47,511 nucleotides of DNA from an uncultured Bacteroidales bacterium. GTDB lineage: Bacteria > Bacteroidota > Bacteroidia > Bacteroidales > Bacteroidaceae. Under the pieces are notes generated by a model that worked only from the letters and a program-made list of their open reading frames with translations, did not search any database and was not told the origin of the DNA. Numbering within the stretch: the first letter of the stretch is position 1; every line of letters starts with the position of its first letter. The position numbers and the translations under genes are program-made. Shown here in pieces: positions 18,013 through 26,656 of the stretch. The stretch spans positions 1-47,511 of the forward strand of contig CACWIN010000011.1 in assembly GCA_902760965.1 (NCBI GenBank), written 5' to 3'.

Positions 18013-19509
18013 TTATTTGTTATTATTCTGGTCGTATGACATGGGAACCACAGGTGCATCCTTTTCAAAGTCATACAGGGTCAGGATCTTGATATTCAAA
18101 AGCTGGACCTTGTAATTGATTATAGCCTGTGTATATGACATCTTGCTGTTTGACAACTGGTTCTGGAACTGGTTCATCTGCAGTCCGGTCAGTTCGCCGT
18201 TGCGATAACGCTCCTCATTCAGGTCATATGTAAGCTGAGCGTTACGCTGGCTCTGCTCCGCAATCGATATCTGCCCTACCAGATTGTCCAGACTGCGGCA
18301 TGTGCTGCGGACGTTCATCTCTATGCTCTTAAGTTCTTCTTCGGCACTCAGTTCAAACATCTTGCGCTCAATCTCGGCAGCCTTTATGCGGGCTTTTCTT
18401 GCACCCCAGTCAAAAATAGGTACGCTGAACGATACTGCTACACGCGGATTGTTGGTGGGGTTGTCATAAATGTGGGGGAATTCAGCGTCATCGCCCATGA
18501 CACCCAGCGAGAGCGAAATGTTACCGCTAAAGCTGTCATTGTCCTTTACCTGTATCATTGACATTTCCTGCTGTTCCCTTGATATCTGACGCTGTCTGAG
18601 TTCAAGTCTGGATGACATGGCACTCTCAAGGGCCTTGGCCTGGTCCACATATACAGGTTCGGCCTCAATATCGCACACCACTATGATATCCTCCTCGATG
18701 GGAATGCCCAGCGCCTGCTTGAAATTGTCCTTGGCGTTCTCCAGACTCACCCTCTGGTTCTCCAGACTGGAACGTGACTGGGCCAGGTTCAGTTCGGCCT
18801 GATAATATTCGTCCTTTGTAGTAAGGTCAGCTTCGACCTTGTCCTTGATTATATTAAAGTTCCTTTCGGCATTCTCCAGTTCCGATTCGCTTATCTCCAG
18901 GTTCTGCTGTGACATGAACAGGCTGTAAAACTGGCTGGTTATGTTACGCTCCACATTGAGCATCTGGAGTGCATAACTTATGCGGGCGTTCTCATAGTTC
19001 ATCTCTATCTGGCGCATGTTCATCTTGGTCCTGTTATATGTGAATATAGGCTGACTCAAACTCAGATAAAGACGGTTACTGAACGCGCGGTTGCTGTTGG
19101 TGGTACCTCCTATTGACGACTCGTTGTTCTGCCAGGACAGGCTGTTGTTGAGTGACAGGGTTGCATCGGTCCAGATAATGGGCTGCGAAATGCTGAAAGT
19201 ACCCGATGATGACACCGAACGGTTGGTATACCAGTCCGAATAACGGCTGTCAAACTGACGTGACTGGGAGTACGAGAACGGCTCCAGGTTAAGTGAGAAC
19301 CTGGACTTGAGCGATGCCTTCTGGGCTATCAGGTTCTGCTCATACCTCTCCATGCTCAGACGGGAGTTTATCAGATCGGGATTATGCTGGGCACTGTATT
19401 CAAGTGCCTGCTCCATGGTCATGACAATCTGCGCCTTGGCTCCGGTCTCAAAGGCCAATGCCGCTGCAAGCGCAAGTACTGCCGTAGTTACAGTTTTTCT
19501 TTTTTTCAT
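18013..19509 (-). CDS. TolC-family outer membrane efflux protein
   Basis: The 498-residue protein has a cleavable signal peptide (MKKRKTVTTAVLALAAALAF, cut near AKAQ) and the TolC architecture of two repeats rich in long alpha-helices. Each repeat starts with a pattern like MEQALEYSAQHNPDL. Helical segments such as LAQSRSSLENQRVSLENAKD and RNAQLTYDLNEERYRNGE match the periplasmic tunnel. It should form the outer membrane duct for the adaptor and RND pumps encoded directly downstream. It sits between the ABC permease (29-nt gap) and the adaptor gene (17-nt gap), so the ABC and RND parts of the operon are interleaved rather than separate. Confidence 0.93.
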   Translation of the reverse strand: MKKRKTVTTAVLALAAALAFETGAKAQIVMTMEQALEYSAQHNPDLINSRLSMERYEQNLIAQKASLKSRFSLNLEPFSYSQSRQFDSRYSDWYTNRSVSSSGTFSISQPIIWTDATLSLNNSLSWQNNESSIGGTTNSNRAFSNRLYLSLSQPIFTYNRTKMNMRQIEMNYENARISYALQMLNVERNITSQFYSLFMSQQNLEISESELENAERNFNIIKDKVEADLTTKDEYYQAELNLAQSRSSLENQRVSLENAKDNFKQALGIPIEEDIIVVCDIEAEPVYVDQAKALESAMSSRLELRQRQISREQQEMSMIQVKDNDSFSGNISLSLGVMGDDAEFPHIYDNPTNNPRVAVSFSVPIFDWGARKARIKAAEIERKMFELSAEEELKSIEMNVRSTCRSLDNLVGQISIAEQSQRNAQLTYDLNEERYRNGELTGLQMNQFQNQLSNSKMSYTQAIINYKVQLLNIKILTLYDFEKDAPVVPMSYDQNNNK

Positions 19510-19538
19510 ACTATGCTGTTTTTTCCTTATTCTCTGAC

Positions 19539-22500
19539 TTAACGGGAATTATCTCTTTTTACCAACCTAATGGCATCGGCCACAATTATCCTTATGCCGG
19601 ACCTGTTGTTCAGCGTAACCCTTACGGTATCGGCCTCAAAACGGAACGAGCCCAACAGATTCCAGCCCTCGTCGGCACGGAACATGTTCATTGACACATT
19701 GTCGCTCATGTTGAACTGCTCTATCTCAAAGTTATAGTCGTTGGTTACCCTGCGGCCGTTGTTGTTATTGTTATTCCAGTTATTGTTGTTGTTCCACCTG
19801 CGGTTCCGGTTGTTATTGTCATACATATTGGGTGATGCGTAGTAATACACATCATATACGCCGGCAACTGTCAAAGGAACACTCCAGCGTGCATACTGGG
19901 AGCCGTCACCCGGCGATATGAGATATGCCGAACGGATATAATCGCCGTAAAGGTTCTGGTCAGTCACCAGAGTCCACTGACTGTATGTGCGCCAATCGGA
20001 AAAACCTTCATAGATAAACTCGTTTTTCTTTTCCTTGGCCTTGTCTATCCATTTTGACAGATAACCGGTACGGAGCGGACGGGAAAGCGAGAACAGTTCA
20101 CTGTCCTCATTATCTATGATTATCTCGCCCGGGAGAGTGTTGTCTACTCCGCCACGAACCGGATAAATACCTTCGGCGGTAAGTTCGGTACCCTCGTATG
20201 TACTCCAGTCCGAATTGTTCAGGTTTACATCGTGCGGCAGATTTGACGACAGCATGGTGTTTATCCTTATGTAACTGGGAGTATTGAACCAATGGGTGAC
20301 AATCCTGCGTGTCTCATGCGGATTTATGCTCAGTACCATGCTCTTGGGCTTGTCCTCATCACCGGCATTCTCCATCTCATAGAACACGAATTCCACATTG
20401 ATATAGCCCGGGTTGTCCGATATGTTCTCAACGGCAACCTCTGCCTGATAAATCTCGGCCGTATCGGTGGTAACCGTAGTAATGACCGGATTACCTATCT
20501 TGTAGCAGGCCAACCGTGCAGGCTGGTTCCAGGCTTGGATCTTTTCCTTAAGGCTGATTCCCGAATAACTCTGCACCCAATCCAGGATAGAATCAAACGA
20601 GACGTTCTCAAACTCCCGTTCCCTGGTCTTTGCCGATATGGAATCAACCAATGACTCAAAGCCAACCGCCGCCGATACCGGAGCAAAGAAATCCTGGGTC
20701 TTGAGTGCAAGGGCGTTGTCGGCAAGATCCTCCCACTCCGGGTCAGACATAATGCGGTCAAAATCATATTTGCCCATCAGGATAAGGGCTTTCTCGTCCT
20801 CGGACAAACCGTTCATTCTCCTCATCCAGTCATTTCCTAGATTCTGGTTGGTGCCAGTCATTGACTCCACCATCCTGTTGGCCATAGGCCAGTCCGATGA
20901 ATAGACATTGTATCTGAAATTGTAGAATAACGGACGGTAATAGTATGGATTGTCCACCTGGGTCATTGTCCACTGTCCGTTCCTGTTGCTGCCGCTCATA
21001 TTGCCGGACTGCATCATGAAAGAGACGGAATTGTTCAGGATATTAACAAGTATCTCCTTTTCGGACATGTTGTTGTTGCGGCGGTTCCAGTTGTTACGGC
21101 CACTCCACGAACGTTTCATGTTGCGGAACTGGAATACGTTCATGTCAAAGCCCCTCTCGTGTACCAACGCCATCTCGGGCTGAAGCTGTTCATAGACCGA
21201 TGTCCATACACGTTTGTACGAGGTGAACTGGGCAGGCACCTCAACAAACGAGAAACGTTTGAACGGATACTCCATGTCGGCCTGATACTCCATATTCCTG
21301 CGCCTGTCACGGATAATATACGGAACAGTATCGCGTATTGAGTCAAACACCTCAAACTGATCGTCCCAACTGCCAAGTTCCCATACCGTATACATTGTTG
21401 AGTCAACGGTTATTGACTTGGGAGTGTAGTCGCCTATTATAAGCGATACCGACGGCAGTGACGACTCCGGCTTGAAAGTATACTGGGTGGAGTCGGCATT
21501 TGCCGTGCACAGGCCCTGTGAAATGGGAGTAAGTCCCGGATTCGGGGTTACATTCACCACAAAATCAGTAAAGTATGACAGTTGCCATTCGGGACTCCTG
21601 TCACTGAATGCCACACCTGGGCGCGGATACCAATAGCTCTCAGGAGTAAGCAGGGTATAATCCTTATCCTGGAACATATAACGCTTTCCTACATTCAGCA
21701 TGGATAGAGCCTTTGTGTTTTCAAGCATCTTGTCTTTCGAAATATCCAGGAAGCATATGCGGTCATCGGCCTCTCCTCCATACTCCATTATTATGTTTAC
21801 CGGTTCGCCGGCACCCAATGTGTTGTCAAAAGAGAGAATAATAAGGTGCATAAGCCTTTCGTACTTCATGCTGTGACCTGCAGCGCTTATACTGCCCACA
21901 TTGAATCCGGGATTAAGCGTGAACACCAGTTGTGACGCCTCCTGTTTGGGACGGACTTTCAAATCGGCCCTTATGCTCAGGGAATCTCCTTCCTGCGAAA
22001 TGTAAAGCATGCAGGAGTCCACCACCGCGCCACCTACGTTAACGTACCTGTTGTCCAGTTCAACCATATCGGCCCTGTATCTTTCATCAACCTTATACAG
22101 GCGGACATGCCTGTACCCGGCAAACAGACCTCCCAACAGGAACACCACAGCGGCTATTCGCCATGGCAACAGGCTGTACCTGGAGTTGGCAAGTCTATGG
22201 AACAGCGACACATCGGTAAGTATCAGGCCTATGCCAAGCAACAGATAGCACATCCTGTGATTGATCAGCCTGGACAAGCCGCTGAAACCCGTTATTACCG
22301 ATTTAAGCATAGGCAGGTTAAAACCTATATAGTCAAACAGGTAATAATACACGTTGTCTATATAGAACAGCGTTACGCCTATGTATGCCAACAGGATAAC
22401 CATGGTAATGGCCTGGTTGTTGAGCAACAGCATAAGGGTCGTTGACAGACCTACTATGAATACCAGCGTAGGAACACTCAGCAACAGGAAATACCATATA

Positions 22501-22937
22501 TAGCTCAGATAGTCCAGGTCAAAGCCGTATTTGATAAGGCTCATCACCAATGCTATCAACGCCACCACAAAGTCTAGAATAAAGAACACCTTCAGCGTTG
22601 CCCACATCTTGCCTATAAGGTACTCGGCATTGCTAAGCGGTCTGGTATAGAAAACCTCCGACGTATCCAGCTGCTTGTCACGCTTCAGGTACTCCGATGC
22701 CAGGAACACCGATACTACCGCCTGCCCTACATTCATTACCAGCATGAACATGTAAGGTATGACGGACCTGTTCACCATCTGCGGCTGCTGATTTGGCGAA
22801 AGAATATATATGGAGCCCAGAATGACCGAGGCAAGCAGTGCAAGAAAAGCAAATACCTTAAAGAACCAGCCTCGGACAAGCAGTTTTGTCTCGTATCTGG
22901 AGACTATTATTATGTTAGTTATTCCCAATCCCATCAA
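19539..22937 (-). CDS. giant ABC permease with M1-peptidase-like and golvesin-like regions
   Basis: The 1132-residue protein starts with an ABC-2-type membrane domain (residues ~1-290, about eight helices; it includes EYLKRDKQLDTSEVFYTRPL). Residues ~300-620 resemble the periplasmic part of permease/M1-aminopeptidase fusions known in Bacteroidota: a beta-rich domain, ESYWYPRPGVAFSDRSPEW, NPGLTPISQGL and a segment ending LQPEMALVHERG. I find no HExxH zinc motif, so a peptidase activity is unlikely. An Asn/Arg-rich stretch follows near residues 600-625. The C-terminal ~150 residues (ARWSVPLTVAGVYDVYYYAS ... GSFRFEADTVRVTLNN) look like the golvesin C-terminal-like fold, which is beta-sandwich and often extracytoplasmic. 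Another Asn-rich stretch interrupts it. The start overlaps the ATPase gene by 4 nt. Confidence 0.75.
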   Translation of the reverse strand: MMGLGITNIIIVSRYETKLLVRGWFFKVFAFLALLASVILGSIYILSPNQQPQMVNRSVIPYMFMLVMNVGQAVVSVFLASEYLKRDKQLDTSEVFYTRPLSNAEYLIGKMWATLKVFFILDFVVALIALVMSLIKYGFDLDYLSYIWYFLLLSVPTLVFIVGLSTTLMLLLNNQAITMVILLAYIGVTLFYIDNVYYYLFDYIGFNLPMLKSVITGFSGLSRLINHRMCYLLLGIGLILTDVSLFHRLANSRYSLLPWRIAAVVFLLGGLFAGYRHVRLYKVDERYRADMVELDNRYVNVGGAVVDSCMLYISQEGDSLSIRADLKVRPKQEASQLVFTLNPGFNVGSISAAGHSMKYERLMHLIILSFDNTLGAGEPVNIIMEYGGEADDRICFLDISKDKMLENTKALSMLNVGKRYMFQDKDYTLLTPESYWYPRPGVAFSDRSPEWQLSYFTDFVVNVTPNPGLTPISQGLCTANADSTQYTFKPESSLPSVSLIIGDYTPKSITVDSTMYTVWELGSWDDQFEVFDSIRDTVPYIIRDRRRNMEYQADMEYPFKRFSFVEVPAQFTSYKRVWTSVYEQLQPEMALVHERGFDMNVFQFRNMKRSWSGRNNWNRRNNNMSEKEILVNILNNSVSFMMQSGNMSGSNRNGQWTMTQVDNPYYYRPLFYNFRYNVYSSDWPMANRMVESMTGTNQNLGNDWMRRMNGLSEDEKALILMGKYDFDRIMSDPEWEDLADNALALKTQDFFAPVSAAVGFESLVDSISAKTREREFENVSFDSILDWVQSYSGISLKEKIQAWNQPARLACYKIGNPVITTVTTDTAEIYQAEVAVENISDNPGYINVEFVFYEMENAGDEDKPKSMVLSINPHETRRIVTHWFNTPSYIRINTMLSSNLPHDVNLNNSDWSTYEGTELTAEGIYPVRGGVDNTLPGEIIIDNEDSELFSLSRPLRTGYLSKWIDKAKEKKNEFIYEGFSDWRTYSQWTLVTDQNLYGDYIRSAYLISPGDGSQYARWSVPLTVAGVYDVYYYASPNMYDNNNRNRRWNNNNNWNNNNNNGRRVTNDYNFEIEQFNMSDNVSMNMFRADEGWNLLGSFRFEADTVRVTLNNRSGIRIIVADAIRLVKRDNSR

Positions 22938-23815
22938 TCCTTATCCTTAACTTCCATAAAATAAACATAGGCATGCTCCAGGTTTGGCGGATAGCTCACC
23001 GCATCATAACCAGGCATACTCTTTGCCACCACCTGAATATCCCATCCCAGTCCATGAGGTATGGTTGAGATAACGGCATATTTCTGATTTATCTCGGCAT
23101 ACTGCTCGTTGGTAACCTTAAGACGCCATACGTTGCCCTCGGTCTCCTTGAGCATACCTGCCGGTGACCCTCGGAACATGACCTGTCCCTGATTGAGCAT
23201 AGCCATCTCGGTACATGAACTGGAAATGTCACCTACTATATGGGTTGACAGAATTATTGTGGTATCCTTTGAACTGGCTTCACTTAGCAGGTTGCGGAAC
23301 CTGATACGCTCCTCCGGGTCCAGTCCGGTGGTAGGCTCGTCAACCACCAGGACTTTTGGCTTGTGGATAAGAGCCTGGGCTATACCCAGACGTCTTTTCA
23401 TACCGCCCGACAGGTTCTGTGCATAACGGTCACGCACTTCGTAAAGGCCCACCTGTTCCAGCATAGAATCAACCGCCTTGCCACGTTCCGATGAGTTTGT
23501 CATGCCCGACAGAGCCGCTGCATACTCCAGGAACTCCCTGACCTTATATTTGGCAAAGAACCTGAAATCCTGCGGCAGATAACCCAGAATACGTCGTACT
23601 TCCTTACGCTGCGTACGTATATCGTAACCGCATACGTCAATCTGACCTTCGGACGGTTCCATAAGGGTTACCAGAATACGCATAAGAGTGGACTTTCCGG
23701 CTCCGTTGGGGCCCAAAAGGCCAAACATACCGGAAGGTATTTCCAGGTTTATATCGGTTAACGCTCTCTTACCGTTAGGGTAATAATGACTTAAGCCTTT
23801 TATACTTATTGACAT
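22934..23815 (-). CDS. ABC transporter ATP-binding protein
   Basis: This 293-residue ATPase has every NBD motif: Walker A GPNGAGKST (residues 35-43), Q-loop YLPQDFRFF, signature NLSGGMKRR, Walker B VLVVDEPTTGLD, and H-loop STH. The C-terminal ~75 residues form an extra domain ending PPNLEHAYVYFM. Its ATG sits 7 nt after the GH9 stop, and its 3' end overlaps the giant permease by 4 nt, so it is the likely engine for that permease. It is very similar to the ABC part of the RND fusion: both have GMFGLLGPNGAGKST and DEPTxGLDPxERIRFRNLL, which suggests duplication within the operon. Confidence 0.93.
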   Translation of the reverse strand: MSISIKGLSHYYPNGKRALTDINLEIPSGMFGLLGPNGAGKSTLMRILVTLMEPSEGQIDVCGYDIRTQRKEVRRILGYLPQDFRFFAKYKVREFLEYAAALSGMTNSSERGKAVDSMLEQVGLYEVRDRYAQNLSGGMKRRLGIAQALIHKPKVLVVDEPTTGLDPEERIRFRNLLSEASSKDTTIILSTHIVGDISSSCTEMAMLNQGQVMFRGSPAGMLKETEGNVWRLKVTNEQYAEINQKYAVISTIPHGLGWDIQVVAKSMPGYDAVSYPPNLEHAYVYFMEVKDKD

Positions 23816-23822
23816 GAATTCA

Positions 23823-26468
23823 TTATTTGTTTATTGCAGCCGCAATTTCTTCGGCTCCAATGGATAGGGTTACATATGAGGGAACAGTACGGGTACAGCA
23901 CTCGTTCTCGCCCCATAGGAACGGATAATCATCCTTATGCTCCAGCAGGTCCGGTTGCAACAGGACAAGTCCGGGAGCAATACCGCCGGGAATGAATGTA
24001 TGGTCTGCACGGTTGTTGCCGTATGCAACCTTTTTGGTATTCACTCCCACGGCAGTCACAAACGATACGTTCGAGTACGGATGGTTGCCGTAAATAAAAT
24101 TAAGACCGGAAAGGACCAGTTCCGGATCAATCAGGTCCGGGTAGTAACGCCATACCATATAGTTATTCTGGGCCCAGCTTATTACGCGCTCGCTGCCACC
24201 CCATGTGCCGCCGGCTACCGGTACGCCATAGGGAGTGGATTCGGCTGTACGCTTGGCATCCTCAACAAATACGGGTATTACCTCGCGGAGCTGTGCCTTG
24301 AAATCATCGTCCATATACGGAAGCAGTGAAAGTGCAGTAGTGATATTCACACGCGGAGCACGCATTGCGCTACCACCGCCTGTACGGTTATCCTCGGCCC
24401 CCTGGGGAGCAGTTTTTGCCATCTCGATCTGACGCATCACACCGGGCATAAAGATATCCTTGTATTTCTGTTCACCGGTCAGGAGCCACAACTGAATGGC
24501 TGCACTTGAACGGTCGCCGCCCATGCCGCGATTGTTTCTCATAACGTTGGCGTTGGCATTGGCGTTGGCCTGTTGGTTACGGGCAGGCTGACGGGCCTGG
24601 AACTCATCCATCTCCTTCCACAGCTTAAGAGCATTCTTTTTGCAACGCTCGGCAGTCTCGGGTATGTACGGAGCCAGTACGCGGGCCGCATGTGCCAGGG
24701 CGGCACAGACATTTACGTTACCCATGGGGTTACCGGCATTATTGGTAAATGCAAAACGGTCGTCAAGTGTACCTGACCGGTTGCCACGAACCTCATAGGG
24801 TTTAAGACTCGGGTCATATATATAACCGTCAGTTATAGTCACGGCATCGCCCAGATGATGGTACTGGTGCATGTTTCCCTGAACTATACCTCCTGCTATG
24901 AATCCCAGGTTCTCAATCTGGGCGCAAAGGTTAAGAGCGCCATGTTCAACCTGCTGGATGACATCGGGCAGACCGTCCGGACGGTGAATGTCCACAAACT
25001 GGGTCTTCTGGTCAATGAAGGTCTCGTCACGCTCCGGACGGAGTACATCCCAAACCTCGGCCAACTGATTGGTCAGGCCAATAACGGTACCGGACTGAAT
25101 GTCAAAGTCACCGGCATCATACCATGCACCTACAGCCAGACCGGGTATGTGCTCATATGGTTTGTACTTGGTACCCGTGGTATTGCCCATACGGTAACCG
25201 TCATGCTGCTGATAGTTGGTTGGAGCCTGGATGGCATCGTCCATGTGAGAGCGTCCGTGCCATACTCGGTATGCCTCGTTAACCAGCATGTGGTCCATCT
25301 GGACGGGCAGCCAAACATCCATTGTATTATGCCACTTGCCCTCATATACGTTCTTGTTTATGGGGAACGGATTGGTCTTAACGCCGTTATACTCTATATA
25401 ATAGGTACCCGGCTCATTTACTGCACTAAAATCGCACTGGGCATAGTTGTATCGGTTATAGAATACTCCCCACTCCTTTACGGAAGGTTCAAGTGCCAGA
25501 GTATGACTGCCATCGGCATTTACACGGAACACCTTGGCTTTAGGATAAACCTTGTCATTACGGTCCAGTTCAATCACAGCCACCTTCTTTTGGGCAGGTG
25601 TATAACCTATCTGCGAGAATCCTATATTGGGTTCACGAATCCAACTTGCATCGGCAGTTGGCTCAACATACCACTCCAGCACTGTTCCGGTCTTACCTGC
25701 CGGAAGGAATGAACGGACTACAAAAGTACCGTTCTGTGACAGATTGCGGCCGTCATACAGATTGATTTCGGAATCGGACTTAAATAGTACACGCAGGGAT
25801 TCATCCTCGGGGGCCACCACAAGAGTGTGTCCTTGGGATATTGGTTTTGGTACTATGAATTCGTTACGTCCGCGGTCATCAAATGTTGACAGGCCCCAGA
25901 ACTGGTCAATCTTTTCGGATTTGGGACGCATTTCGGTGTCACTCGAAGGATAGCGCGGGAATATCTCGCTCTGACCATCCATAAGATATGTCTTACCAAA
26001 ATAGGTAGCGGGGAAAAACTCCATGTTCAGACCTGCCTTACCAACAAGATTGGCCGGCAACGGCTGTTCCAGAATTACCTGCAAGCGTATTCCCTTTCCC
26101 TCTTGCATGGCCTTTATGTCATATCTGAAATTAAAGTCCGGATAATAGAACTTGCAGTTTATCACCCCTCCAAGTGTATCAATGGTACGCTCAGTAAGCG
26201 ATGCATAGATATCCCACTGTTCAGGAGTGTTCATAAGACGCACGGCTCCACCGGTTGCTATACGCACTCCACGCTGCACGATCTCAATTCCTGCAGTCTT
26301 TTCATCGCAAAAAACACCTTGATAATTGTTTGAGTAAACAAGCACATTAACGCCACGGGTCTCATAATAACCAAGATCATTGATCTCAAGTTTTCCGGGT
26401 TCCTGATTAGTTGAACAGGAAACAAATGCACATAACAATGCGGCGACAATTGGCAGTAATCGTTTCAT
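23823..26468 (-). CDS. glycoside hydrolase family 9 lipoprotein
   Basis: The 881-residue protein has a lipoprotein-type signal (Cys18 in AFVSCS). Residues ~20-270 are a beta-rich region that I do not recognise. An Ig-like cellulase N-terminal domain follows at ~275-365 (PNIGFSQIGYTPAQKKVAVI). The (alpha/alpha)6 catalytic domain is GH9: AVGAWYDAGDFDIQSG (~445-460) holds the paired aspartates used as base, NFIYGNHPYSNVSFVTAVG matches the conserved C-terminal substrate region, and FLWGENE (~854) could supply the acid. GH9 enzymes cleave beta-1,4-glucans and related beta-glycans; the actual substrate is unknown. An in-frame ANANANAN insertion lies near residue 637. It is the first gene of the efflux operon. 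Confidence 0.85.
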   Translation of the reverse strand: MKRLLPIVAALLCAFVSCSTNQEPGKLEINDLGYYETRGVNVLVYSNNYQGVFCDEKTAGIEIVQRGVRIATGGAVRLMNTPEQWDIYASLTERTIDTLGGVINCKFYYPDFNFRYDIKAMQEGKGIRLQVILEQPLPANLVGKAGLNMEFFPATYFGKTYLMDGQSEIFPRYPSSDTEMRPKSEKIDQFWGLSTFDDRGRNEFIVPKPISQGHTLVVAPEDESLRVLFKSDSEINLYDGRNLSQNGTFVVRSFLPAGKTGTVLEWYVEPTADASWIREPNIGFSQIGYTPAQKKVAVIELDRNDKVYPKAKVFRVNADGSHTLALEPSVKEWGVFYNRYNYAQCDFSAVNEPGTYYIEYNGVKTNPFPINKNVYEGKWHNTMDVWLPVQMDHMLVNEAYRVWHGRSHMDDAIQAPTNYQQHDGYRMGNTTGTKYKPYEHIPGLAVGAWYDAGDFDIQSGTVIGLTNQLAEVWDVLRPERDETFIDQKTQFVDIHRPDGLPDVIQQVEHGALNLCAQIENLGFIAGGIVQGNMHQYHHLGDAVTITDGYIYDPSLKPYEVRGNRSGTLDDRFAFTNNAGNPMGNVNVCAALAHAARVLAPYIPETAERCKKNALKLWKEMDEFQARQPARNQQANANANANVMRNNRGMGGDRSSAAIQLWLLTGEQKYKDIFMPGVMRQIEMAKTAPQGAEDNRTGGGSAMRAPRVNITTALSLLPYMDDDFKAQLREVIPVFVEDAKRTAESTPYGVPVAGGTWGGSERVISWAQNNYMVWRYYPDLIDPELVLSGLNFIYGNHPYSNVSFVTAVGVNTKKVAYGNNRADHTFIPGGIAPGLVLLQPDLLEHKDDYPFLWGENECCTRTVPSYVTLSIGAEEIAAAINK
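24546..24569 (-). repeat. in-frame GCCAAC hexamer repeat in the GH9 gene
   Basis: Four hexamers lie in a row (GTTGGC, GTTGGC, ATTGGC, GTTGGC on the plus strand), which on the coding strand are GCCAAC units encoding ANANANAN. The same hexamer makes up the intergenic inverted repeat at 29590-29679. Confidence 0.75.
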
Positions 26469-26496
26469 AAGTTTTCACATATAGTTGGATAGTTCA

Positions 26497-26504
26497 CAAA
26501 AGTA
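26497..26504 (-). promoter_or_regulatory. -7 box for the GH9-efflux operon
   Basis: The minus strand reads TACTTTTG, matching TAnnTTTG, with 28 nt to the GH9 ATG at 26468. No clear TTTG -33 element is seen. I see no other promoter-like gap before 8395, so this may drive all eight genes. Confidence 0.5.
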
Positions 26505-26630
26505 ATTAATGACGTGCGAATAAAAAAGCAGTTAACTATTTTTATACCCTTGAACGACACATGATTTTAAAACCATGCCCCCGATTAGTGAAAGGATTTT
26601 AAAATAAGCCAACCCTGCACAAAAAATGAG

Positions 26631-26638
26631 TATCTTCG
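26631..26638 (+). promoter_or_regulatory. -7 box for the dehydrogenase-prfA-pyrF group
   Basis: TATCTTCG, a one-base variant of TAnnTTTG, ends 18 nt before the ATG at 26657. It faces away from the GH9 promoter, so 26469-26656 is a divergent regulatory region. Confidence 0.5.
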
Positions 26639-26656
26639 CGAACCAAAATATCCGGT

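Noticed and set aside
19539-22937. The 1132-residue protein as an active M1 aminopeptidase.
   Set aside because: I find no HExxH motif. The HE pairs present (HERGF, HETRR) are in the wrong context.
24855-25712. A 285-codon plus-strand frame opposite the GH9 gene.
   Set aside because: It lies wholly within the GH9 catalytic region and has no recognisable domain or start context.
26563-26604. GATTTTAAAA twice, at 26563-26572 and 26595-26604, in the divergent promoter region.
   Set aside because: A 32-bp spacing could suit a regulator, but the motif is simple A/T sequence and expected by chance in such a gap.
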